From: an uncultured Methylococcaceae bacterium
Lineage (GTDB): Bacteria > Pseudomonadota > Gammaproteobacteria > Methylococcales > Methylomonadaceae
Length of the DNA: 52,435 bases
Direction: 5' to 3'
Assembly: GCA_903928685.1 (NCBI GenBank)
Contig: CAIYRS010000039.1
Span: forward strand, 1-52,435
Shown here: one piece after another, positions 43,485 through 52,394 of the stretch
Numbering within the stretch: position 1 is the stretch's first letter
How the letters are laid out: every line of letters begins with the position of its first letter
The notes under the pieces: model-generated
What the model saw: only the letters and a program-made list of their open reading frames with translations
Told to the model about the DNA's origin: nothing
Database searches by the model: none
Made by a program: the position numbers and the translations under genes

Positions 43485-44176
43485 CAGTGGCAAACCGCCA
43501 ATTTATATCCCACGCCATGCACGGTTTCGATAATCGCCGCGCAGCCTAAATCAGCGAATTTCTGGCGGATATGGCGGATGTGGCTGTCAATGGTGCGGTC
43601 GGAAACAAACACCGCGTTGCTATACGCACTGTTCATAATCTGGTCGCGGCTAAACACGCGGCTAGGCTGGCGTATCATCAACAGCAACATCGCAAATTCG
43701 GTGGCGGTCAGGTTGACGGCTTGGCCTTCCCAGCTGGCGGTGTGCTGTTCAGGGCAGATCAGCAATTTGCCCTGTTGCAACACGCTTTCGCTGGGGCAAG
43801 GTTTGGGGATGGCTTGCGTGCGCTTTAAAATCACATTGATCCGCGCCACCAACTCACGTGGGCTGAACGGCTTAGTGACATAATCATCGCCGCCAATTTC
43901 TAGCCCCAAAATGCGGTCGATTTCATCATCCCGCGACGACAAAAACAAAATCGGCGTTTCCGAAGTTTTGCGGATTTCCCTGCACACTTCCAGCCCATCA
44001 AATTCCGGCATATTGATGTCCAGCACGATCAGGTCAAAAGCTTGGGCAGAGAAAATGTCCAACACCTGCCGCCCGTCTTCCGCCAACGCCACCTGCATCC
44101 CGGCTTTCTCCAACGCAAAACTGATTACATCTCGGATGTGCTGGTCATCGTCGGCGATTAGTATGTGTTTGCCCAT
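43484..44176 (-). CDS. creB: OmpR-family response regulator, CreB-like
   Basis: 230 aa from ATG 44176 (MGKHILIADDDQHIRDV). The long upstream frame to 44332 reads through a repeat cluster and is discarded. The receiver has the DDD acidic pocket, the phospho-acceptor Asp in VLDINMPEFDGLEV, Thr/Ser in LSSRDD and Lys in DDYVTKPFSPREL. The winged-helix output domain contains LTATEFAMLLLMIR and VSDRTIDSHIRHIRQKF. It should control transcription with the kinase encoded next to it. CreB in E. coli activates creD; here creD lies 830 bp upstream of this gene on the same strand. Confidence 0.88.
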   Translation of the reverse strand: MGKHILIADDDQHIRDVISFALEKAGMQVALAEDGRQVLDIFSAQAFDLIVLDINMPEFDGLEVCREIRKTSETPILFLSSRDDEIDRILGLEIGGDDYVTKPFSPRELVARINVILKRTQAIPKPCPSESVLQQGKLLICPEQHTASWEGQAVNLTATEFAMLLLMIRQPSRVFSRDQIMNSAYSNAVFVSDRTIDSHIRHIRQKFADLGCAAIIETVHGVGYKLAVCH

Positions 44177-44244
44177 AATCCTTAATTGTTTTAAAAAGAA
44201 AATTTGTCCACGAAAGGCACGAAAAGCACGAAAAATTAAGCTCG

Positions 44245-44368
44245 TTCCCAAGCTCCAGCTTGGGAATGCAGGACGGGAAGCTCCAGCTTCCAGAGTTCGT
44301 GAAGCCAGAGCTTCACGCACTTGAGTTCCCAAGCTGGAGCTTGGGAACTAGTACAACTCCGTCCTGCA
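44245..44368. repeat. Cluster of four small palindromes in the creB leader
   Basis: TTCCCAAGCT-CC-AGCTTGGGAA (44245-44266), GGAAGCT-CC-AGCTTCC (44276-44291), GTGAAGC/GCTTCAC (44299-44316) and GTTCCCAAGCT-GG-AGCTTGGGAAC (44325-44348), enclosed by TGCAGGACGG (44267-44276) and CCGTCCTGCA (44359-44368). It is an array of related hairpins. The creB ATG is 68 bp downstream on the minus strand. Confidence 0.8.
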
Positions 44369-44378
44369 AAGAGTCAAT

Positions 44379-44455
44379 GTAGGATGGGCTGATGACAGGA
44401 AGCCCATCAAACTAGGCAATCTCATGATGGGCTTCCTAACGTCAGCCCATCCTAC
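44379..44455. repeat. 77-bp MITE-like palindrome, copy 2
   Basis: Same sequence plan, length and orientation as 41779-41855, differing at scattered loop and arm positions. Together they bracket creC-creB and the hairpin cluster. Confidence 0.88.
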
Positions 44456-44478
44456 TTTTACGCTCGTTTCCAAGCGAG

Positions 44479-45003
44479 TTACAAACTCCGTCCCGCCCCA
44501 GCCAAATACACCCCAGGATCAACATAAAACATCGTCAACAACGCTTGCGGTTTATCTGCCTGATATTGCCAAAGCAAAGGCAATAAGCTGCGGATGGCGA
44601 AATGCAAATGTGGTGGCTTACCTTGGGCGTTGCCCGTACTGCCGACGCTACCTAAAACCTCGCCTGTTGCCAGCCATTGTCCCGCATGGCTAGAGGTGCT
44701 GTGCAGATGGGCATAATAATAAAACCGCCATTTTGCGCCTAGCACTAACACCACGTTGCCGCCGATGTCGTTATAGCCTGTGTAAACCACCAAGCCAGGG
44801 CTGGCGGCAACGACGGTTTTGCCTTCCTTGGCAAAAATGTCGATACCTTTATGCACACCCGAACGTCCCCACGGTGAATGCCAAAATGAATGCGGATTCC
44901 AATCGGCAGAGCTAGCGCCTGCTACCGGAATCTCATGGCCTTCCGGTAACAACCAGCTCGCCGCCACAATTATCAAAGCGATTAGCGTAATGGTTTTTCT
45001 CAT
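44479..45003 (-). CDS. M23-family peptidoglycan metallopeptidase
   Basis: 174 aa with an N-terminal signal or anchor segment (ITLIALIIVAASWLLP). Zinc ligands are seen in GVHKGIDIFAKEG (HxxxD) and PPHLHFAIRSL (HxH); the GGNVVLVLG and YYYAHLHS strands fit the LytM/M23 fold. It likely cleaves murein crosslinks or acts as a divisome-type activator in the periplasm. ATG 45003 overlaps the creD stop by one base (TAATG), so it is co-translated with creD. No such peptidase belongs to the E. coli cre locus. Confidence 0.9.
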   Translation of the reverse strand: MRKTITLIALIIVAASWLLPEGHEIPVAGASSADWNPHSFWHSPWGRSGVHKGIDIFAKEGKTVVAASPGLVVYTGYNDIGGNVVLVLGAKWRFYYYAHLHSTSSHAGQWLATGEVLGSVGSTGNAQGKPPHLHFAIRSLLPLLWQYQADKPQALLTMFYVDPGVYLAGAGRSL

Positions 45004-46376
45004 TACAGCGCGTCCAACTCAGCATCTTGTTCAGATTGGCGCGTCAACGCGTACCAATCAAAATGCCGTGTCGCCAACATTAGCACCGCCAACACCACAA
45101 AGGTTAAGACACTGCCCATCAACAACGCGCTTTCTTCCGATTGCAAAATCACATACAACACCGTGTACAAAACCGACAAGCCCAAACCCAATAACAAGCC
45201 CAGTTTGCCGCTACGCAAAATGCCGCCAAAATATACCGTCAACAACAACGTACAAGCCGCCGCGCCCGTACTGTAAGCATATAAGAACAAAATATGCTCG
45301 GATAAGGAAATCAGCAACAAATAAAACACCAACAAGGCCATGCCGACTAGCAAATATTGGATAGGATGGATGCGTAATTGCTTTAACAACTCAAACAAAA
45401 TCAACGCCACAAAGGTCAGCACAATCAACAGCAGCGCGTATTTGATGCTGCGTTCGGCTTGTTGATAAATATCCACGGGCTGCACCAACTCAAAACCTAC
45501 GGTTGGCCCAAGCAGGCTGCTGCATTCATTTTTCGAACACCGTTCCAAAGCCCCCGCGACATTCAAAGAAAACGACGAAGCCCGCCAACGTGCGGTGAAA
45601 CCTTTATCGGTGATGACATGCGTTTCCGGCAGCAAGCCGCCTGTAAAACTAGGATGAGGCCAATTGGCGGACGTTTGTACATCGGTATTTTCCGCCACCA
45701 AGGCAAAATGCAAACCTTGCATACCGTGCAATTCCAGCGTAAAGGCAAAGGGCAGGCGGGCGATTTCGTTGCTAGGCAATTCCGGTAATGGCGCGTTCAT
45801 GCCTTGCTCTGTGCCCGGCAAATGGCTAGACGGTTGGAAAGCGATTTTGTCGCCATTCCACAGCAAATCCGGTTGGGCGGCAATGCCACGCTGGTCGCTG
45901 ACCAACACCGATAAGTGCGGTTTTCCCCAAGTGATTTTGCTTTCCTTGTTTCGGGACAACAAATCCAATATGGCTTGATTGCTGAATTCGCCAGTCACGT
46001 CGATATGGCTGTTGTAAACAGGCACCGCATAAATGCCACGATAACGCAGTGAATTTTCAAGCTGGCTTTTTACCGTCAATTGCTTAGGCATCAGGTACAA
46101 AACATTATGCAGTGTTACATCGGAAATGATTTCCTTTTCAACATATTTGTCATCAATCACCTTTTCCTTTGATTTATAAGTCAAATCGTAAGGAATAGCC
46201 AACACGGGTGCAGCCAAAGTCTGCGCCCCAGGCCAGCTGCGTTCAACGGTTTCAAACGCTTGAAAACGCCAGTTGGTACGCTCCTGCACCAAATCCAACA
46301 TAAAGCCCTGCGGCAACAACAAAGCCAAAATCAAGGCAACAATAGTGAACAATTTTAGATAAAAACGGTTTTTCAT
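45003..46376 (-). CDS. creD: CreD-like inner-membrane protein
   Basis: 457 aa from ATG 46376, preceded by GGAG at 7 nt; an upstream ATG at 46400 is out of RBS range. One N-terminal membrane segment (LFTIVALILALLLPQGFM) is followed by a ~270-residue periplasmic domain with TLHNVLYLMPKQLTVKSQ and RYRGIYAVPVYNSHIDVTGEF. About six C-terminal membrane segments (YALLLIVLTFVALILFEL, IQYLLVGMALLVFYLLLISL) end the protein. This is the CreD/Cet architecture, associated with envelope stress and beta-lactam or colicin tolerance in enterics and pseudomonads. The first gene of the creD-M23 operon. Confidence 0.93.
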   Translation of the reverse strand: MKNRFYLKLFTIVALILALLLPQGFMLDLVQERTNWRFQAFETVERSWPGAQTLAAPVLAIPYDLTYKSKEKVIDDKYVEKEIISDVTLHNVLYLMPKQLTVKSQLENSLRYRGIYAVPVYNSHIDVTGEFSNQAILDLLSRNKESKITWGKPHLSVLVSDQRGIAAQPDLLWNGDKIAFQPSSHLPGTEQGMNAPLPELPSNEIARLPFAFTLELHGMQGLHFALVAENTDVQTSANWPHPSFTGGLLPETHVITDKGFTARWRASSFSLNVAGALERCSKNECSSLLGPTVGFELVQPVDIYQQAERSIKYALLLIVLTFVALILFELLKQLRIHPIQYLLVGMALLVFYLLLISLSEHILFLYAYSTGAAACTLLLTVYFGGILRSGKLGLLLGLGLSVLYTVLYVILQSEESALLMGSVLTFVVLAVLMLATRHFDWYALTRQSEQDAELDAL

Positions 46377-46601
46377 AAGCTTTCTCCAATGGTTTGACAT
46401 CGGGGGATACTTTAATCAACCGTTTTGCAGGTAGGATGGTGTGGATGTGGAAATTTAGCGCGTGATTGTGCAGATTGGGTGCAGAAGGGGGTTGCATAGA
46501 AAGTAGCTCGTAAGGATCGAAGCGGATTACGGTTTTCTCGGTTTTTCGGTAATTAATTTTTAAAATTGTATTTTTAAAATATTCTTGACCATCGTCGAGG
46601 A

Positions 46602-46624
46602 ATAATTTTTGTGACAAAAATTAT
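46602..46624. promoter_or_regulatory. Perfect 23-bp palindrome, candidate operator
   Basis: ATAATTTTTGT, central G, ACAAAAATTAT: exact 11-bp arms. It lies 48 bp before the first gene of a three-gene cassette. A direct repeat TTTTTAAAAT occurs twice just upstream (near 46558-46580), and TTGACC at 46585-46590 could be a -35 element, but no matching -10 was found. Autoregulation by a cassette product is plausible. Confidence 0.6.
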
Positions 46625-46672
46625 AAGATTCGTTTCGTTGCTGATTTGGCAACTTTCTTAACTACAAGGTAA

Positions 46673-46846
46673 ATGATCATGTCCAAAAAATCCTCAACAC
46701 AAACACCAAAAACACCGATGACTAAAGAAGCAGCAAGCCGTATCCAATCAGCTACAGCCATAAAAGATGGCGGTCAAGTTGCTAAAGACAGTTTTGCTGC
46801 CATTGCCCAAAGGGCCGCAGCTAAAAACTCCAACGAGAATAAGTAA
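46673..46846 (+). CDS. Small SMP-like protein (57 aa)
   Basis: ATG 46673 (followed by an in-frame ATG at 46679) with AAGG 4-5 nt upstream. The sequence MTKEAASRIQSATAIKDGG and DSFAAIAQRAAAKN is Ala/Lys/Ser-rich. It has the repeating Ala-x-x-Ile-Gln-Ser pattern seen in bacterial small proteins resembling the plant seed maturation protein (SMP) motif. Such proteins are frequent on plasmids and next to unknown accessory genes. First of three genes in tandem; role unknown. Confidence 0.6.
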   Translation: MIMSKKSSTQTPKTPMTKEAASRIQSATAIKDGGQVAKDSFAAIAQRAAAKNSNENK

Positions 46847-46900
46847 ATAGCTATTTCAATTCTGGGCGGCGTTGTGCCGCCCAGTCTATTTGAGAATGAA

Positions 46901-47104
46901 ATGACCCAATACAGCAAAAACAAAGATGTTGCCGAATTTGTTAGGCAATTGATTAAAACAGGATGGCGCTATCAAATGGGCGGACGTCACGGTAAGCTGA
47001 CTTCTCCAATGGGTAAAAGTCTACCTGTACCCTGTTCGCCCAGTGACCGCCGTGCTTTTCTTAACTTTAAACGCGATATTCGCAAATTGGAAAACTTAAC
47101 ATGA
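46901..47104 (+). CDS. HicA-like small protein
   Basis: 67 aa from ATG 46901 (MTQYSKNKDVAEFVRQLI); a GTG 27 nt upstream is less likely. The layout FVRQLIKTGWRYQMGGRHGKL, then KSLPVPCSPSDRR and a C-terminal helix NFKRDIRKL, follows the HicA/YcfA dsRBD-like fold. In that fold a Gly-x-His loop carries the catalytic His; here it is Gly-Gly-Arg-His30. HicA toxins cleave mRNA. The stop overlaps the ATG of the large ankyrin protein gene (ATGA), so the two are translationally coupled, as toxin and antitoxin usually are. No HicB is present. Confidence 0.55.
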   Translation: MTQYSKNKDVAEFVRQLIKTGWRYQMGGRHGKLTSPMGKSLPVPCSPSDRRAFLNFKRDIRKLENLT

Positions 47105-49335
47105 TGGATACCGTATCCAAAAACTTATCGTTACCACCTTACCCCCGTTTTGGGGAGATTTATCGACTTATCGCGCTTGCTTTTGATACTAAGGCGAATA
47201 ATCGGGAAATTGATCGGCTTGCACGCGAAGGAGATTTTGATGGGGCTCTATTGCCCTCCTTAATTAAAAAAATCATCTTTATTCCACTAGAAAAATATGG
47301 TTTAGATAAAGAATGCCTTGGCTTATTAAAAGCATTCATAACCAATCTGCATTCTAACTATTTGGGGTTAGTGTCAACTATTCAAGTGGATGGGCTTAGC
47401 CGATCAGAGGTATTGCCGCTATTGGTCGAAAACTATTTTGTTCCACAAGTGGAGTTACTCATATTTGATATTCATCAAAAGTTGGGTGGCCCTGAATTGA
47501 TGCAATTGCTAAATTCAACTATTCACCCAATTGCGATTGTCTTTCAGTGGGTCGACAAGGATGGAGGTAAAGCCTTGGCGAAAGCGGCCTATCCAAGCTC
47601 TACAGACAGTGACAAAGTTAACCAAGAAAAGGTGCTGCGCTGGGAACAAGGCAAGCAATTACCAGACTTATCAAGCATAAAATTATTTTTGGATGCTTTA
47701 TCTAAATCTCCAGAACACAATCAGAAAATTCTTAAGCTCCGTCGATGGTTGCTGCTCGCTCGCGCAATTGCTTACCTCGAACAAGCGGCCAAGCCAATTC
47801 CTGTACGCGACATTGTACGCCACCATATATTGCTTAATTTTCCACCAATTGATATTGGCAGAATTCTTTCTTTAGCTGTACTTAGAGCAGGAAAGCGAAT
47901 GGAGCCTTTAAAAATGCCGGCATTAATGCTCAAAGAGCATTTGAAACGGACAACGCCCAAGATTGACGGAGACCAAGCCAAAACACTAGCTGAACTGGAA
48001 GAATTAGAACGCCTTTCTACCCAACTTGACCCAGATGCTAATACCCTTTTTCATTTGGAGTGGTTAAAAGGTCGCTGGAATGTGCTATCGAGTAATCTCG
48101 AAGAAGCGTTACCACATTATGAACAGGCGGTAGAGCTGGCCTTATACCGTGCGGGGGAAGATCAAAAACAAATTATCGAAGAAGCTTTTGTATTGGCGGC
48201 TAAGCTTGGTAAAAAACCATTGCTCAAGAAATTAAAGCATCGAGCTATAGCCTTCGAATTATTCACTAGCCCAACAACTGATGATGTGATTGAAGACTGG
48301 GAAATAGAGGAAATAAAACGAAAGTTTCTTTCTGTGTTTCCAAAATCAGGGCGTTTCATTGAAGCTGAGGCCATAAACCGTGAAAAGGATGAATTACCGT
48401 TTTTTTGGATTGATACAGATGAATTGGATAGGAAAAAGGCAGATTTGAGAACGCCTGACCGAATTTTCACTATCCGCTCCCACGATGGACAAACCAAACG
48501 CTGGACCCAACTCCGTTATTTTGCATGGCTTGGGCGCACTGAGGAGGTTGATGCTTTGCTTGTAAAAGGTGCATCGGTTGATAAATTAGATGCTTCAGGT
48601 GCTTCGGCTTTGCTTAGTGCAATTCAGTATGCCGAAAAGACTGGACAAAGGGAAACCCTTGATATTATTTTGAAATATTCTCATACCAAGGAAACGTTGA
48701 ATTCTTTTACAAAAAAAAAGCGATACACCCCACTTTCTTGCGCTATCGACTATGGCGAACCGGATGTTGTGGAAAAATTGTTAAAAATGGGTGCAGCAGT
48801 TGATTTAAAAGCGACAGTCGATAATCAAACTCCACTTTATTATTGCTTAGGAAAGCTGTTTATTCATAGGCTAACGCCAGAACAAATATTGCAAAAAATA
48901 AATGAACAAAAACGGATAAATCCAGAACATTCACGTGAAGGATTAAGGCGTTACAATATTCTGACAACAGATGTTTTTGGTGATAATACAGATATGCAAG
49001 CCTTATTAAAAAATCCACGGCATCGGCAAATATTCGAATCGTTAATTTCAGTAATGTTCAAGAGTGATCCTGCGAAACAAATATTAATTGCTGAGTTGCT
49101 ATTAAAACACCAAGCAAATCCAAATATGCGTCATGATTGCCGGATGCGAGGGCGGACACCTTTGATGCTGGCTGCCGAAATGAATTCTATTGCAGCATTT
49201 GATTTATTAATGAAATATGGTGGCAATCCTTATCAGCCGGATGCTGAAAATCTCGATTGCTTTGGAATTGCTAGAGGTTTTGGTTCTAAGGATATAGTTA
49301 CTTATCTTTTGCAACAGAAGCAAGTTGGGTTTTAA
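47101..49335 (+). CDS. Large protein with XRE-like, TPR-like and ankyrin regions
   Basis: 744 aa, soluble. Residues ~165-200 (EKVLRWEQGKQLPDLSSIKLF) have the WExGKxxP signature of XRE helix-turn-helix proteins. Residues ~318-350 (FHLEWLKGRWNVLSSNLEEA) read as a TPR-like pair. From ~467 on come ankyrin-type repeats (YFAWLGRTEEVDALLVKGAS, YTPLSCAIDYGEPDVVEKLL, RTPLMLAAEMNSIAAFDLL), with a non-repeat stretch at ~580-665. It overlaps the HicA-like gene by 4 nt. It may be the antitoxin/regulator or a sensor that holds the small protein in check; I know of no described system with this pair. Confidence 0.6.
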   Translation: MMDTVSKNLSLPPYPRFGEIYRLIALAFDTKANNREIDRLAREGDFDGALLPSLIKKIIFIPLEKYGLDKECLGLLKAFITNLHSNYLGLVSTIQVDGLSRSEVLPLLVENYFVPQVELLIFDIHQKLGGPELMQLLNSTIHPIAIVFQWVDKDGGKALAKAAYPSSTDSDKVNQEKVLRWEQGKQLPDLSSIKLFLDALSKSPEHNQKILKLRRWLLLARAIAYLEQAAKPIPVRDIVRHHILLNFPPIDIGRILSLAVLRAGKRMEPLKMPALMLKEHLKRTTPKIDGDQAKTLAELEELERLSTQLDPDANTLFHLEWLKGRWNVLSSNLEEALPHYEQAVELALYRAGEDQKQIIEEAFVLAAKLGKKPLLKKLKHRAIAFELFTSPTTDDVIEDWEIEEIKRKFLSVFPKSGRFIEAEAINREKDELPFFWIDTDELDRKKADLRTPDRIFTIRSHDGQTKRWTQLRYFAWLGRTEEVDALLVKGASVDKLDASGASALLSAIQYAEKTGQRETLDIILKYSHTKETLNSFTKKKRYTPLSCAIDYGEPDVVEKLLKMGAAVDLKATVDNQTPLYYCLGKLFIHRLTPEQILQKINEQKRINPEHSREGLRRYNILTTDVFGDNTDMQALLKNPRHRQIFESLISVMFKSDPAKQILIAELLLKHQANPNMRHDCRMRGRTPLMLAAEMNSIAAFDLLMKYGGNPYQPDAENLDCFGIARGFGSKDIVTYLLQQKQVGF

Positions 49336-49519
49336 TCATAGGCTTTAGCTTTTAACTGAAAAAACCGAGAAACTAATTTTTGGAAAAATCATTAAAGCTA
49401 GAAATCCACCATAGCATTGACTGGCATCGGTGTTTTGTTAACGCTAAAACACCCTACGACTCGTATTATTCGTACACGTTGGATTATCGGTAAAGCTGTT
49501 GATCCAGCCGATTTACCTT

Positions 49520-49549
49520 CTGGAATGAAAAACATGTTTTTCACTCCAG
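49520..49549. repeat. AACATGTT-type hairpin upstream of the mutS end
   Basis: CTGGA, A/C mismatch, TGAAAAA, CATG, TTTTTCA, TCCAG: a near-perfect 30-bp palindrome sharing AAAACATGTTTT and ACTCC with 10198-10217 and 41561-41586. It may terminate the ankyrin-gene transcript or mutS. The rest of 49336-49576 shows no gene; a 70-codon frame (49417-49629) runs into mutS antisense. Confidence 0.6.
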
Positions 49550-49576
49550 AACCTCCAAACCCCAAAAACCTAAGCC

Positions 49577-52144
49577 CTACACCATCCCCTTCAACATATA
49601 AAGCAACTCCAGCGCCTGCCTTGGGCTAAGCGCATCGGGTTGGCATTCTTCTAATAAACCTACCACCGGATGACTGTCGGTGCTGGCGAACAAGTCCAGT
49701 TGATTTACCCCGGTTTGTGCTTGCTGGTGCAGGTAAGTCTGGTTTTCTAATTGCCGCAATTTATCTTTGGCTTTATCAATTACCGAGCGCGGTACGCCTG
49801 CTAAGGCGGCGACTTGTAAGCCGTAACTTTGGCTGGCTGGGCCTTCTTTTAAGGCGTGTAGGAATATGATTTTATCCCCGTGTTCCATGGCATCTAAATG
49901 CACGTTATGGATGGCTTTTTGTTCGTCCGCCAAGGTGGTCAATTCAAAATAATGGGTGGCGAATAAGGTGAAGGCTTTGATTTCTTTTGCTAGATAATCG
50001 GCACATGCCCACGCTAAAGATAAGCCGTCAAACGTACTGGTGCCGCGCCCGATTTCATCCATGATGATTAAGCTGTTGGCGGTGGCGTTATGCAGGATGT
50101 TGGCGGTTTCTGACATTTCCACCATAAATGTGGAGCGCCCGCTCGCTAGATCGTCCGATGCGCCAATGCGGGTGAAAATTTTGTCGATGTTGCCGATGTT
50201 AGCGGCTTTGGCGGGTACATAACAGCCGATATGCGCGAGGATGACGATCAAAGCCGCTTGGCGCATGTAGGTGGATTTACCGCCCATGTTCGGGCCGGTG
50301 ATGACTAACATGCGCCGTTGTTTGGAGAGTTTTAGGTCGTTGGCGACAAACGGCAGTTCGCTCACTTGCTCGACCACCAAATGCCGACCGCCTTCAATAT
50401 GCAAGCCGCTTTGTTGTTGTAGTGTTGGCGCGACTAAATCCAAGGTTTCGGCGCGTTCGGCAAACACATTTAACACATCCAGTTCTGCCAAGGCAGCGGC
50501 GCAGCTTTGCAAGGCGGGCAGCGATACGGCGATAGTGCTGAGCAATTCTTCATACAAGGCTTTCTCAAAACTCAGGGATTTTTCCCGCGCACTTAACACT
50601 TTGTCTTCAAAGGCTTTTAGTTCTTCGGTGATATAGCGTTCCGCGCCTTTCAGGGTTTGTTTGCGGCGGTAATGGGCGGGGATTTTATCGGCGTGCAAAT
50701 GGGAAATTTCTATGTAATAGCCGTGGACGCGGTTGTAGCTGACTTTTAAGCCAGCAATCCCGGTTGCGGCTTTTTCGCGGCTTTCCATGTCGATGAGGTA
50801 TTGGTCGGCATGAAGGCTTAAATTGCGTAGTTCATCCAATTCGGCATGATAGCCAGCGGCGATAACCCCGCCATCGCGGATCAGCACGGGCGGGTTGTCG
50901 ATGATGGCGGATTGTAATAATGCCAATAATGCTGGTTGTTCTACTAAGTCAGTTTTCAGGCGATTTAAGAGCGGATCGTCGCGGGTGGCGAGCTGTTGTT
51001 GCAATTCGGGCAACACCGCCAAGGTTTGCCGTAGCACTAGCAAATCCCGTGGACGCGCCGAGCGCAAGGCGATGCGTGAGCTGATGCGTTCAATATCGCC
51101 GACTTGTTTTAGGCTGGTGTTGATGTCGCGGTGCAGTTGTTCGGTTAATAGGTTGGCGATGGTGGCGTAGCGGCTATTGAGCAAGGCTTGGTCGCGTAAC
51201 GGGCGGTTTAACCAGCGGCGTAGGCAACGGCTGCCCATGGCGGTGGCGGTTTTGTCCAACACGCCCAGCAAGGTGTATTGCAGTTGTCCGCTGGGGTGGA
51301 AATCCAATTCTAAGTTTCGGCGGCTGGCGGCATCTAAGAGAATGCCGTCTTGGCTGCTTTCTACGCGGATACCTTGGATATGCGGCAAGGCGGTTTGTTG
51401 GGTGTCTTTCACATACAACAGCAACGCGCCAGCGGCGGCGATGGCGATAGGCAGGTGTTCGCAGCCGTAGCCTTGTAAATCTAAGGTGTTGAATTGTTGC
51501 AGCAATTGTTGGCGGGCGCTGTCGTGGTCAAAATGCCACGGCGGTCTGCGGCAGAGGCCACTGCGTTGTTTAAGGCTTTGCGGCAAAGGCCAATCTTCGC
51601 TGAACAGCAATTCTGCCGGATTTAAGCGGGCGATTTCGCTGAGCAGTTGGTCGAAATTGTCGGTTTGTTGCAGGATAAATCGCCCGCTGGTTAAATCCAA
51701 ACTGGCGATGCCTTGGATAGCGCTGCCTGCTTGATAGGCAATGGCGACCAGTAAATTATCTTTGCGTTCGTCCAACAAGGCTTCATCGGTGACCGTGCCG
51801 GGCGTGACTACGCGCATCACTTTACGCTCGACCGGGCCTTTGGTGGTTGCGGGGTCGCCGATTTGTTCGCAGATGGCGATTGCTTCACCATGCCGCAGCA
51901 GTTTGGCGATATAGCCTTCAGCGGCATGATGGGGAATGCCTGCCATAGCGATAGGTTGCCCCGCCGAACTGCCCCGGCTGGTTAAGGTGATGTCCAATAA
52001 TTGCGCGGCTTTTTTGGCATCGTCAAAAAACAGTTCGTAAAAATCGCCCATGCGGTAAAACAGCAAGGTATCAGGATGCTTGGCTTTTATGCCAAGATAT
52101 TGCTGCATCATCGGCGTATGCGCGGGTGTTCGGGTGTCGGTCAT
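49577..52144 (-). CDS. mutS: DNA mismatch repair protein MutS
   Basis: 855 aa. The mismatch-recognition N-terminus has the F-x-E-type [15 protein letters not shown]. The clamp and lever regions follow, then the ATPase: Walker [14 protein letters not shown], the [17 protein letters not shown] segment, Walker [13 protein letters not shown] and the ATHYFELT switch. A C-terminal tail contains KDKLRQLE and ends [11 protein letters not shown]. It binds mismatches and recruits MutL. Standard length. Last gene of the window on the minus strand; upstream are repeats. Confidence 0.98.
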   Translation of the reverse strand: MTDTRTPAHTPMMQQYLGIKAKHPDTLLFYRMGDFYELFFDDAKKAAQLLDITLTSRGSSAGQPIAMAGIPHHAAEGYIAKLLRHGEAIAICEQIGDPATTKGPVERKVMRVVTPGTVTDEALLDERKDNLLVAIAYQAGSAIQGIASLDLTSGRFILQQTDNFDQLLSEIARLNPAELLFSEDWPLPQSLKQRSGLCRRPPWHFDHDSARQQLLQQFNTLDLQGYGCEHLPIAIAAAGALLLYVKDTQQTALPHIQGIRVESSQDGILLDAASRRNLELDFHPSGQLQYTLLGVLDKTATAMGSRCLRRWLNRPLRDQALLNSRYATIANLLTEQLHRDINTSLKQVGDIERISSRIALRSARPRDLLVLRQTLAVLPELQQQLATRDDPLLNRLKTDLVEQPALLALLQSAIIDNPPVLIRDGGVIAAGYHAELDELRNLSLHADQYLIDMESREKAATGIAGLKVSYNRVHGYYIEISHLHADKIPAHYRRKQTLKGAERYITEELKAFEDKVLSAREKSLSFEKALYEELLSTIAVSLPALQSCAAALAELDVLNVFAERAETLDLVAPTLQQQSGLHIEGGRHLVVEQVSELPFVANDLKLSKQRRMLVITGPNMGGKSTYMRQAALIVILAHIGCYVPAKAANIGNIDKIFTRIGASDDLASGRSTFMVEMSETANILHNATANSLIIMDEIGRGTSTFDGLSLAWACADYLAKEIKAFTLFATHYFELTTLADEQKAIHNVHLDAMEHGDKIIFLHALKEGPASQSYGLQVAALAGVPRSVIDKAKDKLRQLENQTYLHQQAQTGVNQLDLFASTDSHPVVGLLEECQPDALSPRQALELLYMLKGMV

Positions 52145-52280
52145 TATCGGCGGTTATTGTTGGGGTGGATTTGGGTAAAGGCTTTGTAAATCAATGGGTA
52201 GGTGATTGCTGGTGTTTATAGTTTTATAGTTCCCATGCTCCGGCGTCACTGTCCTTAAGTTAAGGAAAAATTATATGATC

Positions 52281-52385
52281 CAAAGACTTAAACCGTTCGT
52301 GCTCGACTGCATGGATGCAGGAGGTAGAGCAACGCATGGAGCAGTTGCCGAGAGCTTGTCGAAGCATGAATGGTTTAAGTCTTTG
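52281..52385. repeat. 105-bp palindromic element containing the 48-bp dispersed core
   Basis: CAAAGACTTAAACC (52281-52294) is exactly complementary to 52372-52385; the inner TGCTCGAC / GTCGAAGCA arms also pair imperfectly. The loop carries the core 52305-52352 that recurs at 7203-7251. No coding content. It lies 136 bp upstream of mutS. Confidence 0.8.
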
Positions 52386-52394
52386 CTCACGGAT

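Noticed and set aside
46377-46450. cre-tag (TTCAC repeats) upstream of creD
   Set aside because: No TTCAC-N6-TTCAC on either strand, so regulation by a CreB-type box is not supported by sequence.
49417-49629. 70-codon plus-strand ORF after the ankyrin gene
   Set aside because: Crosses a palindrome and the end of mutS; Pro/Thr-rich tail is mutS antisense.
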